Program-made: the position numbers and the translations under genes | The notes under the pieces: model-generated | Told to the model about the DNA's origin: nothing | What the model saw: the letters and a program-made list of their open reading frames with translations, nothing else | Database searches by the model: none | From: a bacterium | GTDB taxonomy: Bacteria > Chloroflexota > Dehalococcoidia > Tepidiformales > Tepidiformaceae | Length of the DNA stretch: 64,000 nt | Assembly: GCA_003577245.1 (NCBI GenBank) | Contig: QEVS01000007.1 | Location: forward strand, 1 to 64,000 | Direction: 5' to 3' | Part shown: piece by piece, positions 1-8,212 of the stretch | Layout of the letters: each line of letters starts with the position of its first letter | How positions within the stretch are numbered: the stretch's first letter is position 1

Positions 1-174
1 AACGGCTGGGCGCCCTTCCAGTACAAGAACTGGGACGGCGAGAACGAGATCGAACCCGGGATGGTGAAGTGGAACGGCTGGGCCGGCGGCTACGGCCAGC
101 TCCGCTACTACTTCCAGCACTGGCAGCCCATCCCCAGCTCCCGCTGGACTCGCTGCGACTTCGAGAAGGCCTGA
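1..174 (+). CDS. C-terminal fragment of an unknown aromatic-rich protein
   Basis: An open frame enters from the left edge and stops with TGA at 172-174, giving the last 57 residues of a protein. The fragment is unusually rich in Trp, Tyr and Phe and in Gly/Asn (for example the stretch WNGWAGGYGQLRYYFQHW). I do not recognise a family, and no catalytic motif is visible. Such aromatic, glycine-rich tails occur in secreted and carbohydrate-binding proteins, but that is only a compositional impression. Codon use matches the neighbours, so it looks like a real gene end rather than noise. The convergent MBL-fold gene follows after about 100 bases with nothing visible between. Confidence 0.55.
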   Translation, partial: NGWAPFQYKNWDGENEIEPGMVKWNGWAGGYGQLRYYFQHWQPIPSSRWTRCDFEKA

Positions 175-280
175 ACTTCAATGGAGGCGGCCGCCGCGAG
201 CTTTCGCCGGTAGCCGCCTCCGGACCTTCTTCCGGCTCAGGACGAACCGGCGGGACACATCGAGCCGGGGTCCCCTGGTA

Positions 281-1252
281 TCAGAACGCGAAAGCCGTGC
301 CGACCGCGTTGTGCACGTATGCCTCGGGGAAGGCGGCCGCGATAGCCTGTTGTGCCCTCCAGCCCGTGCAGTGGCCCGGGACAATCATCGCCGGGCTGAA
401 GGCGCGCAGGGCGTCGATCGTGAGCGGAATCAACGGATCGAAGTAGGCGCCCGACAGGTGAAAGCCACCGAGCACTCCTGCAACGCTCTCAACGCCGGTC
501 AGTTCGACCGCGCGGCGAACGATGTTGACGATGCCGCTGTGGCCGCAACCGGTGAGCACGACAAGGCCTCGCCCGCGCACGTTCACGACCACAGCCTGGT
601 CGTCGAGGAGGTGCGGCTCGGGCTCCCACTGCCCGTTCTCTTCCGCCTGGAAGAAAGGGAAGCCCTGCTCGAAGCCGGTGACGCGAGGCACTTCGCCCGT
701 CACCAGGAGGGCATCCTGGAAGATGAGCGAAGGGTCTTCGGATTCCACCAGCTCGAACCCTGCTCCTTCCAGCGCCGAGCGCGAGGGCGGCGGCAGGGGT
801 AGCGGGCTCACGTTCGGGGGAGCGCTTCGCCGCTTCGTATAGGCTCTCGGGTGGACCAGCAGGGGCAAATTCGCCCTCCCCAGGCGTTCGGCGAGGCCGG
901 CCAACCCGCCCGTGTGGTCGAAGTGCCCGTGGGAGAGCACCACCGCTTCGAGCTCTTTGGGATTGAGTTGAAGGCGGTCCATGTTCTCCATTAGGCCGTG
1001 GCGGGAGAGACCGGCGTCGAACAGAAGCCGGTGACGTTCGCCCCCGGCGGTGACCGTGACGAGGGCCGCAAAACCATGCTCCGCCCGGAGGCTCTCCATG
1101 GTTTCGGGCGAGTCGATCAGCGGGTTGTGGACCCCGCGCACCCACGGATTCCGCCGCACTTGCTCCTCGGCCGGCAAGAGGGCGTCGACCTGGTTGTCGA
1201 CGAGGGTAGTGATCTCGAGGGCGTCTGCTTCAGGGAGGGGGAATGCCGGCAT
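281..1252 (-). CDS. MBL-fold metallohydrolase, COG1237-like
   Basis: A 323-residue metallo-beta-lactamase fold protein. The metal-binding signature SHGHFDH lies at residues 107-113 (H108, H110, D112, H113), followed by the GCGHSGIVN and PGHCTGW motifs in the C-terminal half. That trio is typical of the group annotated as 7,8-dihydropterin-6-methyl-4-(beta-D-ribofuranosyl)aminobenzene-5'-phosphate synthase-like proteins, whose true substrates in bacteria are mostly unknown. It is probably a cytoplasmic dinuclear metal hydrolase; no signal peptide is present. The ATG is preceded by GGAGG at good spacing. It is divergent from ispG, and nothing in its context points to a pathway, so I leave the substrate open. 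Confidence 0.85.
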   Translation of the reverse strand: MPAFPLPEADALEITTLVDNQVDALLPAEEQVRRNPWVRGVHNPLIDSPETMESLRAEHGFAALVTVTAGGERHRLLFDAGLSRHGLMENMDRLQLNPKELEAVVLSHGHFDHTGGLAGLAERLGRANLPLLVHPRAYTKRRSAPPNVSPLPLPPPSRSALEGAGFELVESEDPSLIFQDALLVTGEVPRVTGFEQGFPFFQAEENGQWEPEPHLLDDQAVVVNVRGRGLVVLTGCGHSGIVNIVRRAVELTGVESVAGVLGGFHLSGAYFDPLIPLTIDALRAFSPAMIVPGHCTGWRAQQAIAAAFPEAYVHNAVGTAFAF

Positions 1253-1405
1253 CTGGACCTCCGTGGTTCTGGGAGGAGTTTACGCAATGGGGATTGGGCC
1301 TGATAGCGGTTCTCCCTGCTGACGGGCCGGAAAGGCCGGGAGCGAACAAGGAGACCGCGGTGAGCGTGGGCCGAGGAGTGGGAAGGCCGTTTTCGCTCCC
1401 CCTGC

Positions 1406-1411
1406 TACACT
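1406..1411 (+). promoter_or_regulatory. -10 box of a probable leaderless ispG promoter
   Basis: TACACT sits 7 nt before the ispG ATG and there is no Shine-Dalgarno sequence. That spacing places the expected transcription start at or next to the start codon. The same arrangement recurs at several other genes in this window. No clear -35 element is visible. Confidence 0.5.
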
Positions 1412-1418
1412 CAAGTCG

Positions 1419-2582
1419 ATGAAACGTGCGAGCACGCGCATTGTGAGGGCCGGGACAACCGCGATTGGGGGTGAAAACCCCATCGTCGTCCAGTCGATGT
1501 GCGCCACCCGCACGCAGGATGTTGAAGCCACGGCCGCGCAGGTGAGTATGCTCCATGAGGCGGGGGCGGGGCTTGTCCGGATTGCCGTCGATAGCGCCCG
1601 GGACGTCACCGCCCTGGCGGAGGTCCGGGCCCGCGTGCCGGCCGCAAACCTCGTGGTCGATCTACAGGAGAATTACCGCCTGGCCGAACAGGTGGCGCCG
1701 CACGTCGACAAGATCCGCTACAACCCCGGGCACCTCTTCCACCACGAAAAAGAGCGCCCGGTGCACGACAAGGTGGCATTCATCGCCGGGGTCGCCGAAC
1801 GCAATGACTGCGCCCTGCGCGTGGGCGTCAACTGCGGTTCTGTGGACCCGGCGATGGCGAGCAAGTTCGAAGGCGCCGACCCGCCCGGGCTGGCCGGTGT
1901 CACCGCAATGGTCGAAAGCGCGCTTGAGCACTGCCACTACCTGGACGGCCTCGGATTCAGCCGCTACGTCGTATCCCTCAAGGACAGCGACCCTCGCAAG
2001 GTGATCGAGGGGAACCGGCGATTCGCAGCGGCCCGCCCCGATGTGCCGCTGCACCTCGGCGTCACGGAAGCGGGGATGCTGCCCGACGGGGTCATCAAGA
2101 CGCGCATTGCCTTCGAGCAGCTCCTCAGCCAGGGGATTGGCGATACGCTGCGCGTTTCGCTCACCCTCCCCTTTGCCGAGAAGTGGCGCGAGGTGGAGGC
2201 CGGGCGCCAGATCATCGCGGACGTCGAAGCCGGGCGCTTCCGGTCGGTTCCTGAGTTCCTTGACCACGGACTGAACATCATCAGCTGTCCCAGTTGCAGC
2301 CGTGTGGAGAACGAAGCCTTCATCGAGCTCGCCTTCAAAGTGCGCGAGATGGCGCAGTTCGCGAAGGATTACGACATAACGATTGCGGTGATGGGCTGCC
2401 GCGTGAACGGCCCCGGCGAGACTGACGACGCCGACCTTGGCCTCTGGTGCGGGCCCGTGGCGGTGAATCTCAAGCGTGGTGGCGAGACCGTGGGCGCGTT
2501 TCCCTACGACGCCGTCCTGGAACGCCTGACCGGCGAACTGGAATCGCTGATCGCACGCAAGCGCCAGCTGGCCACGCCCTGA
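1419..2582 (+). CDS. ispG: 4-hydroxy-3-methylbut-2-enyl diphosphate synthase (IspG/GcpE)
   Basis: This 387-residue protein is IspG, the iron-sulfur enzyme of the MEP pathway that reductively opens methylerythritol cyclodiphosphate to HMBPP. The N-terminal TIM-barrel begins with the conserved region around [18 protein letters not shown]. The C-terminal domain carries the [4Fe-4S] ligands: CPSC (C290, C293) and C327 within GCRVNGPGE. Length and motif order match the single-module bacterial type. The start is an ATG just after a TACACT -10 box, with no Shine-Dalgarno, suggesting a leaderless message. DXS, the first enzyme of the same pathway, is encoded about 13 kb downstream. The gene stands alone, converging on a membrane protein gene 33 bases after its stop. 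Confidence 0.96.
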   Translation: MKRASTRIVRAGTTAIGGENPIVVQSMCATRTQDVEATAAQVSMLHEAGAGLVRIAVDSARDVTALAEVRARVPAANLVVDLQENYRLAEQVAPHVDKIRYNPGHLFHHEKERPVHDKVAFIAGVAERNDCALRVGVNCGSVDPAMASKFEGADPPGLAGVTAMVESALEHCHYLDGLGFSRYVVSLKDSDPRKVIEGNRRFAAARPDVPLHLGVTEAGMLPDGVIKTRIAFEQLLSQGIGDTLRVSLTLPFAEKWREVEAGRQIIADVEAGRFRSVPEFLDHGLNIISCPSCSRVENEAFIELAFKVREMAQFAKDYDITIAVMGCRVNGPGETDDADLGLWCGPVAVNLKRGGETVGAFPYDAVLERLTGELESLIARKRQLATP

Positions 2583-2615
2583 GCCGGGGCTGCCACCGCT
2601 AATCGTAGGGCAAGC

Positions 2616-3224
2616 CTAGCTTCGCGCAGGAAGCTCCCGGTGCTGGTAGCCCACGGCCATGAGCCCTGAGGCCGCCGTGGAGCCGCACAGTCCGAGAACG
2701 AGGTCGCCGAGAGTATCGGTGTAGGCGGTTTCCAGCTCGGGTGAGTTGCGGATGAAGGCGAAGTACTCGAGCACCTCCCACGCGATGGCGGTTGCCGCGC
2801 CGAACCCTATCCCGAGGGTGAGGAGGTTCCACCAGGTGAGCCGGAGGGGCCGCACAACGAGCAGGAATGCTGCGGTCAGGAGTCCCCAGTTCACAAAGTG
2901 ATTTGCATCGTCCCACCACCAGATGCTGTTGTAGAGGTTGGCAGCGTTCCCTGCCGTGTCGATGACGAACGGAAGGATGACGACAACGTCGGCGGCGAAG
3001 GGGTAGGGGCGCCCGCGGAAGAAGAGCCACCACCCGGCAGGAACAAGGAGCCCGGAGAGTGGGTAGGTAAGGATTCGGGTGCCAATCGCCTTGCCCTCGA
3101 ACTGCTCCCAATCCGGGAAGACAACGGCCAGCAACAGGAGAACCACGAGCGCGAGCTTGAGCGCGAGGTCGAGGGTGAGGATTGCGCGGCCAGGCGCCAG
3201 CCGCACTGCCGGCTCAGCGGGCAT
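2616..3224 (-). CDS. small multi-pass membrane protein, DUF2238/YjdF-like
   Basis: A 202-residue integral membrane protein with about five hydrophobic segments. The middle carries an acidic/histidine motif, DTAGNAANLYNSIWWWDDAN followed by HF, then AWEVLEYF and YTDTLGDLVLG. That D-N-W-DD-HF pattern resembles the DUF2238/YjdF family of uncharacterised inner-membrane proteins; I consider this a probable but unproven match. The conserved acidic residues near membrane segments could bind a metal or mediate proton movement, but no function is established. The short tail is hydrophilic. It sits alone, convergent with ispG, with an ATG start and no obvious ribosome binding site. Confidence 0.7.
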   Translation of the reverse strand: MPAEPAVRLAPGRAILTLDLALKLALVVLLLLAVVFPDWEQFEGKAIGTRILTYPLSGLLVPAGWWLFFRGRPYPFAADVVVILPFVIDTAGNAANLYNSIWWWDDANHFVNWGLLTAAFLLVVRPLRLTWWNLLTLGIGFGAATAIAWEVLEYFAFIRNSPELETAYTDTLGDLVLGLCGSTAASGLMAVGYQHRELPARS

Positions 3225-3302
3225 GGCGGGGAACCGTGTGACCCACGCCCCGGCATGGGTGGTCGAGCGCGCCGCCCGGCGCCTCAGGCTGCAGACAGAT
3301 CA

Positions 3303-4460
3303 TCATGAATGGCGAACTGCCCGGGCCATCCGGTCGAGCCCTTCTTCCAGGAGACTGCGAGGGCAGGCGAAGTTGAGGCGCACAAATCCATGGCCCTGTT
3401 CGCCAAAGCTGACGCCGTCGCTCAGTCCCACCTTTGCGCGCTCAAGGAAGAAGCGATGTGGGTCGCCCTGCGCGGCGGGCATGGCGCGGCAGTCGAGCCA
3501 TGCCAGGTAGGTGCCTTCAGGAGGAGAGACGCTGATGCCGGGGAGCTCGGTCGCGACATAACGCAGAAGGAAATCGCGGTTTGCCTCCAGATAGCGCATG
3601 AGCTCCGCCAGCCACTCGTCGCAGTCGCGGTAGGCAGAGAGTGCCGCCGTGTAGCCAAGGATGTTAACGGCCTTCACAAGGTCGCCGCGCGCGGCTACGA
3701 ATCGGGCGCGCAACTCCTCGTTGGGGATTACGGCGATCGAGGCCTTGAGCCCCGGCAGATTGAATGTCTTGCTCGGCGCCATGAGCGTGATAGTGCGGGC
3801 CTCGACCTCGGGTGACAGGGTTGCGATGGGGACATGCTCATGACCCGGGTACACGAGGTCGCAATGGATCTCGTCGGAAACGATGAGGATGTTGCGGTCC
3901 AGGCAGACCTCGGCCATGTGGGCGAGCTCGGCGCGTGTGAACACGTGGCCAGTTGGGTTGTGGGGATTGCAGAGCACGAAGACGCGGGTCCGCTCCGTGA
4001 CCGCCGCCTCCAGGACAGCAGGATCGTGGATGTAGCCTCCAGCCGGGCCCCGTACCAGCAGTGCCTCGTGCCGGTCCATCCCGTAGTTGCCGGGGCAGCG
4101 GAGGATGGGCTCGTAGGTTGGCGCGTGCATGAGAACGCCGTCACCCGGGGCGGCGAACTCCCTCACGGCCAGGTTGAACGAAGGGATCACGCCCGGCAGG
4201 AGAACGATCGCTTCGGGCTGTACCGGCCAGCCGTAGCGCCGGGCCAGCCGGGCGCAAATTACCTCGTAGAACTCCGGTTGTTCGGTGCCATATCCGAAGA
4301 AGCCATGCTCGACCCGCTCGTGAAGGGCACGGATGACCGGTTCCGGAGAGCGGAAGTCCATGTCGGCCACGAACATTGGCAGGACGCCCGGCGGGTGGTG
4401 ATGCCACTTGGCACTTTCGGAATTGGTGCGGTCGTAAACGGTGTCGAAGTCGTAGGACAT
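3303..4460 (-). CDS. patB: MalY/PatB-family PLP-dependent aminotransferase / C-S lyase
   Basis: A 385-residue fold-type I PLP enzyme. The protein opens with YDFDTVYDR and shows WVADMDF-like FVADMDF at residues 30-36, the hallmark of the MalY/PatB group. The PLP lysine is K231 in APSKTFNLPGLKAS, with the cofactor-contact motifs CNPHNPTG (164-171) and SDEIHCDL (195-202). Family members act as cystathionine beta-lyases or cysteine-S-conjugate beta-lyases, releasing thiol, pyruvate and ammonia; some are aminotransferases. Which reaction applies here cannot be decided from sequence. It is a single gene divergent from the methyltransferase to its right, about 95 bases away. Confidence 0.88.
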   Translation of the reverse strand: MSYDFDTVYDRTNSESAKWHHHPPGVLPMFVADMDFRSPEPVIRALHERVEHGFFGYGTEQPEFYEVICARLARRYGWPVQPEAIVLLPGVIPSFNLAVREFAAPGDGVLMHAPTYEPILRCPGNYGMDRHEALLVRGPAGGYIHDPAVLEAAVTERTRVFVLCNPHNPTGHVFTRAELAHMAEVCLDRNILIVSDEIHCDLVYPGHEHVPIATLSPEVEARTITLMAPSKTFNLPGLKASIAVIPNEELRARFVAARGDLVKAVNILGYTAALSAYRDCDEWLAELMRYLEANRDFLLRYVATELPGISVSPPEGTYLAWLDCRAMPAAQGDPHRFFLERAKVGLSDGVSFGEQGHGFVRLNFACPRSLLEEGLDRMARAVRHS

Positions 4461-4556
4461 TGCCCGGTGGATTCTGGACTATCCCGGGAGTTGCGCAAGC
4501 GCGGCGCACCGGGCGGATGTCACAATACGCAATCCGCAGACCGCGAGGATGACGCA

Positions 4557-5405
4557 ATGGGCGCCTATGACCAGGAGTCGGTCCGCCGGTTCTTTGACCG
4601 GTTCGGCCAGCGCGAGTGGGAGAGGCTCGAACGCGATGTGGCGGGCCAGGCGAACTACGCGATTCACCGGAAGCTCCTTGCGCCCGAGGTTCAACCGGGG
4701 ATGCGCATCCTCGACGCCGGCTGCGGCCCGGGGCGCTACGCCATTGACCTCATCCGGGCGGGGGCGAGGGTGACCCTGGCTGACCTCTCGCCCGTCCAGC
4801 TCGAACTCGCCGCCGGGAACGTGCGGGATGCAGGCCTCGAAGGCCATGTCGATGGCCGCCACGAGGTCGACATCTGCGACCTGGGAGTGTTCGCAACGGC
4901 GAGCTTCGATGGTGTGGTGTGCTACGGCGGCGCTCTCTCCTATACGCGCGAACGTCACCCGGGGGCGCTCGCCGAGCTCGTGCGGGTCGTGCGGCCCGGA
5001 GGATTCCTGGCCCTCAGCGCGATGTCGCTCTACGGCATTCTGCTGTTGCTCGGCGTTCTCGACATCCCGGGCTTCCTGGAGACCATGCCGCACCACCTCG
5101 ACCTCGGCGATGATCCCTCGGCGCTTCCGGGCTGCGTGATGACCGTGCAGGGTTCGCCCGAATTCCACCAGCCCATGGCGCTGTTCGCGGCGCAGCACCT
5201 CCAGGGTCTCGTCTCAGCGGCGGGGTGCGATATCGTGCGCACCGCCGTCGCGAACCCGCTCTCGTGGGGCCTGGTGGCACTGGAGAAGACCGCGGCCAGC
5301 GCCGCCGCCCGGGAAACCCTTCTCGAACTGGAACTCGCCCTCTGTGAAGACCCCCGCCTCGCCGACCGGGGCGACCACCTCATCGTCATAGCGCGGAAGC
5401 GTTAG
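4557..5405 (+). CDS. class I SAM-dependent methyltransferase
   Basis: A 282-residue methyltransferase. Motif I, the SAM-binding glycine loop, is ILDAGCGPGRYAIDL at residues 51-65, followed by the acidic motif in VTLADLSPVQLELA, a motif around VCYGGALSY and a post-motif VRPGGFLALS. The substrate is unknown; the overall shape resembles small-molecule methyltransferases of the ubiquinone/menaquinone type, but nothing identifies a target. The frame stays open far upstream over patB, but coding begins at the ATG at 4557, which follows GAGGA at suitable spacing and starts the Gly-Ala-Tyr sequence typical of such proteins. A strong hairpin follows the stop codon, shared with the tmRNA gene downstream. 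Confidence 0.88.
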   Translation: MGAYDQESVRRFFDRFGQREWERLERDVAGQANYAIHRKLLAPEVQPGMRILDAGCGPGRYAIDLIRAGARVTLADLSPVQLELAAGNVRDAGLEGHVDGRHEVDICDLGVFATASFDGVVCYGGALSYTRERHPGALAELVRVVRPGGFLALSAMSLYGILLLLGVLDIPGFLETMPHHLDLGDDPSALPGCVMTVQGSPEFHQPMALFAAQHLQGLVSAAGCDIVRTAVANPLSWGLVALEKTAASAAARETLLELELALCEDPRLADRGDHLIVIARKR

Positions 5406-5425
5406 CAGCCGTTGCCGCAAAGCGG

Positions 5426-5456
5426 AACAGGGGCCGCCGTGGTGGCAGCCCCTGTT
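5426..5456. terminator. bidirectional terminator-like hairpin
   Basis: AACAGGGGC at 5426-5434 pairs perfectly with GCCCCTGTT at 5448-5456 (9 bp, 13-nt loop). It lies between the convergent methyltransferase and tmRNA 3' ends, so it can serve both. There is no real U-tract on either side, so intrinsic termination is likely but not proven. Confidence 0.55.
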
Positions 5457-5463
5457 GTGTGAG

Positions 5464-5819
5464 TGGTGGAGACGCGGGGGAGTTGAACCCCCGGTCCAGC
5501 GAAGTTCAGCTCCGGATTGTCCTACAGGCTTTCCCACCGATTCGGGTCTTGCCGGGAGCGTCAGTGGTGGTCCCCATGCCACCCGGCCAGCCGATGAGTC
5601 TTTCGCGGCCGTTATCGGCGTCGAACCGCGGCACCCTGGCATTGCGTCGTTCCCGGTAACCCCACCAGGGCGAGGGTCGCCGGGAACGTCGTCGCTACTT
5701 AAGCGGCGAGAGCGAGTTGGCGATTGCCAGTTATTTTCGGCCGCCTGATTTACGAGGGTGACAGCCAACCTCGGCCTGCTATCCGGCTACCTAGCCCCCT
5801 GTCGAATCCTTTCGTCCCC
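5464..5819 (-). ncRNA. ssrA: tmRNA (SsrA), tag peptide GNRQLALAA
   Basis: Transfer-messenger RNA of about 356 nt that rescues stalled ribosomes together with SmpB, whose gene lies 9.5 kb away. The minus strand begins GGGGACGAAAGGATTCGACA, the classic tmRNA 5' end, and finishes with a T-arm GGTTCAACTCC-type loop and an encoded CCA. The acceptor stem pairs GGGGACG (5819-5813) with CGTCTCC (5474-5468), including the G-U wobble at the third pair expected of tmRNA. The tag frame reads GNRQLALAA then TAA at 5728-5699; ALAA is the degradation signal read by ClpXP. The tag is only nine residues and starts with Gly rather than Ala, as I recall for Dehalococcoides. The spurious frame reading across it is not a gene. 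Confidence 0.95.
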
Positions 5820-5859
5820 GGAGTTGTACCGGAACGGCGGAGCGCCGCCCGGTGTGACC

Positions 5860-5868
5860 ATCATAGCA
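5860..5868 (-). promoter_or_regulatory. extended -10 promoter of ssrA
   Basis: The minus strand reads TGCTATGAT here, an extended -10 element (TG-n-TATGAT) about 41 nt upstream of the mature tmRNA 5' end. It would start transcription near 5853 and leave a short leader to be removed by RNase P. The identical nonamer precedes infC. Confidence 0.5.
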
Positions 5869-5894
5869 CGTCTGTTCGCCGCGGAATGAGCCTC

Positions 5895-6875
5895 TTACGC
5901 CTTGAAGCTCAGGGGCGCGGCGGCGCTCCACGTGGCCGGAGTCTCCTGGACATCGAACTTGACTTCCTTCCACGTGACCACGACCTCGCCTTCAGCGCCG
6001 TTGGGCGCGGGGTCGACCATGACTTCGAACATGCCGTTGCGCAGCTCGTCGGCGGGGCGGGCCAGCACCTGCAGGAAGGAGTGGGCGGCCTCGTGAGTCT
6101 CAAGCATGCGCGGCTGCCAGCGGCCGAAGACCTTGGGATTCTCGGCGTATTCTCCGGTCATGCCGGTGCGCACGAAGGGATACATAACCGAGAAAGCGCT
6201 CACCAGGCTCGACGCCTTGCCAAGATTCGCTTCGAGCACCTTCGGGAGCTGAAGGACGGCCCAGTTGGCGATAGCGTAGCCGGGAACGCTCACCCCGGGG
6301 TCGATGGCCTGGCGCGAAGAGATGTAGACGATCTGCAGCGGCTCGTTCGCGTAAACGGCCTCGCCCGACCAGAGGTGCGTCATGGCGAGAAAGCCGTCGA
6401 TCTTCGTGTCGAGCACGTCGCGCGATTCGACAAGGTTGCTGATGAACGCCTGGCGGACGCGGGCACGGCGCATGGCGCGCGATTCGCCTTCGACTTCGCG
6501 CAGGGCACGGCCAAAGGAGTAGCCCTTCTCCGTAAGACCGGAGTTGCAGATGACGAGGTTTGGGGCGCCTCCCATCTTTTCCATGATGTAGGTGCGGGTG
6601 GCCCAGAGGTCGCCCATGTTCGTGACATCGGCCTGCACGGGGAACGCTTCGACGCCCTGGCTGCGGAGGTAGTCCACGAGATCAAGGCCGTCGTTGTAGG
6701 AACTGTGGAAGTGGACGCCGACGCAGGCGGCGCCATTCAGGCCGGCGGCAAGAGCAAAGCCCTGGCCCATGCTGCCGTCTTTGCCCGCGCCGCTGATCAG
6801 GACACGCTTGCCGCGTACACCCTCCGCAAAGGCTGCGGGGAAACGGAACTTCGACGGATCGACTGTGAAGGCCAC
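5895..6875 (-). CDS. SDR-fold (enoyl-ACP reductase-like) protein with altered catalytic tetrad
   Basis: A 326-residue Rossmann-fold protein of the short-chain dehydrogenase class. The nucleotide-binding glycine motif is SGAGKDGSMGQGFA (residues 28-41), with QADVTN at 81-86 and an NSG motif at 111-113 standing in for NAG. The active-site region has serines 186-187 and Tyr200, but the Lys expected four residues after Tyr is Asn204 (YAIAN). Loss of that Lys normally impairs classical SDR chemistry, so it may catalyse a different reaction or bind without catalysis. Insertions around 115-165 make it longer than usual. It starts with GTG after GAGGAG. No operon partner is visible. Confidence 0.72.
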   Translation of the reverse strand: MAFTVDPSKFRFPAAFAEGVRGKRVLISGAGKDGSMGQGFALAAGLNGAACVGVHFHSSYNDGLDLVDYLRSQGVEAFPVQADVTNMGDLWATRTYIMEKMGGAPNLVICNSGLTEKGYSFGRALREVEGESRAMRRARVRQAFISNLVESRDVLDTKIDGFLAMTHLWSGEAVYANEPLQIVYISSRQAIDPGVSVPGYAIANWAVLQLPKVLEANLGKASSLVSAFSVMYPFVRTGMTGEYAENPKVFGRWQPRMLETHEAAHSFLQVLARPADELRNGMFEVMVDPAPNGAEGEVVVTWKEVKFDVQETPATWSAAAPLSFKA

Positions 6876-7023
6876 GGGCAGAACTCCTCGAGAAGGCTCG
6901 GCGGGCGAGCGAGTGTTGTGAAGCGAAGCCTACAGGCAGGCTGGTATTGACGCCAATGGCGTAGTGGCCTTCATGGTATTTCTTCGGACTATGGGAGTCC
7001 GTTGCCCCGGCGGCAGAGGACCC

Positions 7024-8205
7024 TCAGGCTCGCGGCAGCTTGAGGCGGAACGTCGAGCCCTTTCCGGGAGCGGAGTCCGCGGTCACCTCTCCCCTCATGG
7101 CATGAACCATCTCGCGGACAATCGCCAGCCCCAGCCCGGCGCCGCCATCCTTGCGGTTGCGCCCATTGTCCACCCGGTAGAAGCGATCAAACACGTGTTG
7201 CAGTTCATCGGCGGGGATTCCGTGGCCGTTGTCAGCCACCTCAATGACCACGCGGTCGCCATCTGCGCGAGCACCAATGGTGACTGCGGCGCCCGGTCCC
7301 GCGTACTTGATGGCGTTATCGGCCAGATTGAAGACGCAGCGGTAGAGCATGTCGTCGACGGCGCGAACCTGGAGTCCGGAAGGGACCCGGAGGGCGATGG
7401 ATGTGTCCTTTGCGGCGGCCATGGGCGCGACCTGCCCTGCAACTTCGTGGATGAGTGCGGCAAGTTCGACCGGCTCCGGTGCGGGCACCTCGTGGCTGTT
7501 GCTGGACAGCAGGAGCAGGTCTTCGCTGAGGCGCGTGAGGCGTTCGGTCTGGGTCTTCACGGTTTCGAGCAGGGCGCGGTACTCGTCAGTTGTGACATCC
7601 GGGTCCATCTCGGTCACTTCGATGTTCATGCGGATGGCGGCCAGGGGCGTCCGCAGCTCATGCGAAGCGTCCTGGACGAACTGGCGCTGCTGTTCGAAGG
7701 AGGTTTCGATGCGGGAGATCATGGAGTCGAAGGTATCGGCGAGCAGCTTGAGCTCATCGTCTGGACCCTGGTGGTTAATGCGGCGGCTCAGGTTCGTGGC
7801 GCTAATCTCCGATGCGACCTGGGTGATATCGCGGACCGGCCGCAGCATCAGGCCAGAGAGGACGAAGCCGCCAGCACCGGAAGCGACGGCGAGGCCGATG
7901 ACGGCAAGGAGCGACCAGGCGCGCAGGCGGTCGAGGTTGCGGGAGTAGATCTGGTTTTCCGCCTCTTTGACGATGAAGTTAGGGGTGACCACGGGCTGAA
8001 AGCCGCTGATAGCCTGCCCCGGCCCGGTGCGGATGGGCTGCCATTCGACCTCGTTCATGCGTACGCCTTCGAGCAACACCAGGTGAGGCTGGTCGAGCCG
8101 GGCGGCCACGTTGAGAGCGAGCACAAAGGAGATTCCAAAGACGAGCAGGAGACTCGAATACCAGACCGTCAGCCGGAAGCGGACGGTGCGCACAAGCAGG
8201 GGCAT
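7024..8205 (-). CDS. two-component sensor histidine kinase
   Basis: A 393-residue membrane-bound sensor kinase, partner of the response regulator encoded immediately upstream. Order of parts: transmembrane helix about 13-35, an extracytoplasmic sensor loop of about 60 residues, second helix about 97-121, HAMP linker 122-175, HisKA dimerisation helix with the phosphorylated His182 in FVQDASHELRTPL, then the ATPase domain with N-box NLADNAIK (293-300), G1 ADNGHGIP (324-331) and G2 GGAGLGLAI. The stimulus is unknown; the loop shows no recognisable ligand fold. The start chosen (ATG at 8205) leaves 7 bases after the regulator stop; an upstream in-frame start would overlap it by 35 bases and adds a non-conserved basic stretch. 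Confidence 0.9.
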   Translation of the reverse strand: MPLLVRTVRFRLTVWYSSLLLVFGISFVLALNVAARLDQPHLVLLEGVRMNEVEWQPIRTGPGQAISGFQPVVTPNFIVKEAENQIYSRNLDRLRAWSLLAVIGLAVASGAGGFVLSGLMLRPVRDITQVASEISATNLSRRINHQGPDDELKLLADTFDSMISRIETSFEQQRQFVQDASHELRTPLAAIRMNIEVTEMDPDVTTDEYRALLETVKTQTERLTRLSEDLLLLSSNSHEVPAPEPVELAALIHEVAGQVAPMAAAKDTSIALRVPSGLQVRAVDDMLYRCVFNLADNAIKYAGPGAAVTIGARADGDRVVIEVADNGHGIPADELQHVFDRFYRVDNGRNRKDGGAGLGLAIVREMVHAMRGEVTADSAPGKGSTFRLKLPRA

Positions 8206-8212
8206 GCGCAGC

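Noticed and set aside
3834-4556. Long open frame on the plus strand extending the methyltransferase upstream
   Set aside because: It runs antisense across patB with no conserved residues; methyltransferase homology starts at the ATG at 4557 with a ribosome binding site.
5214-5768. Minus-strand frame spanning the tmRNA
   Set aside because: It passes through the tmRNA in a frame different from the tag and has no protein-like features.
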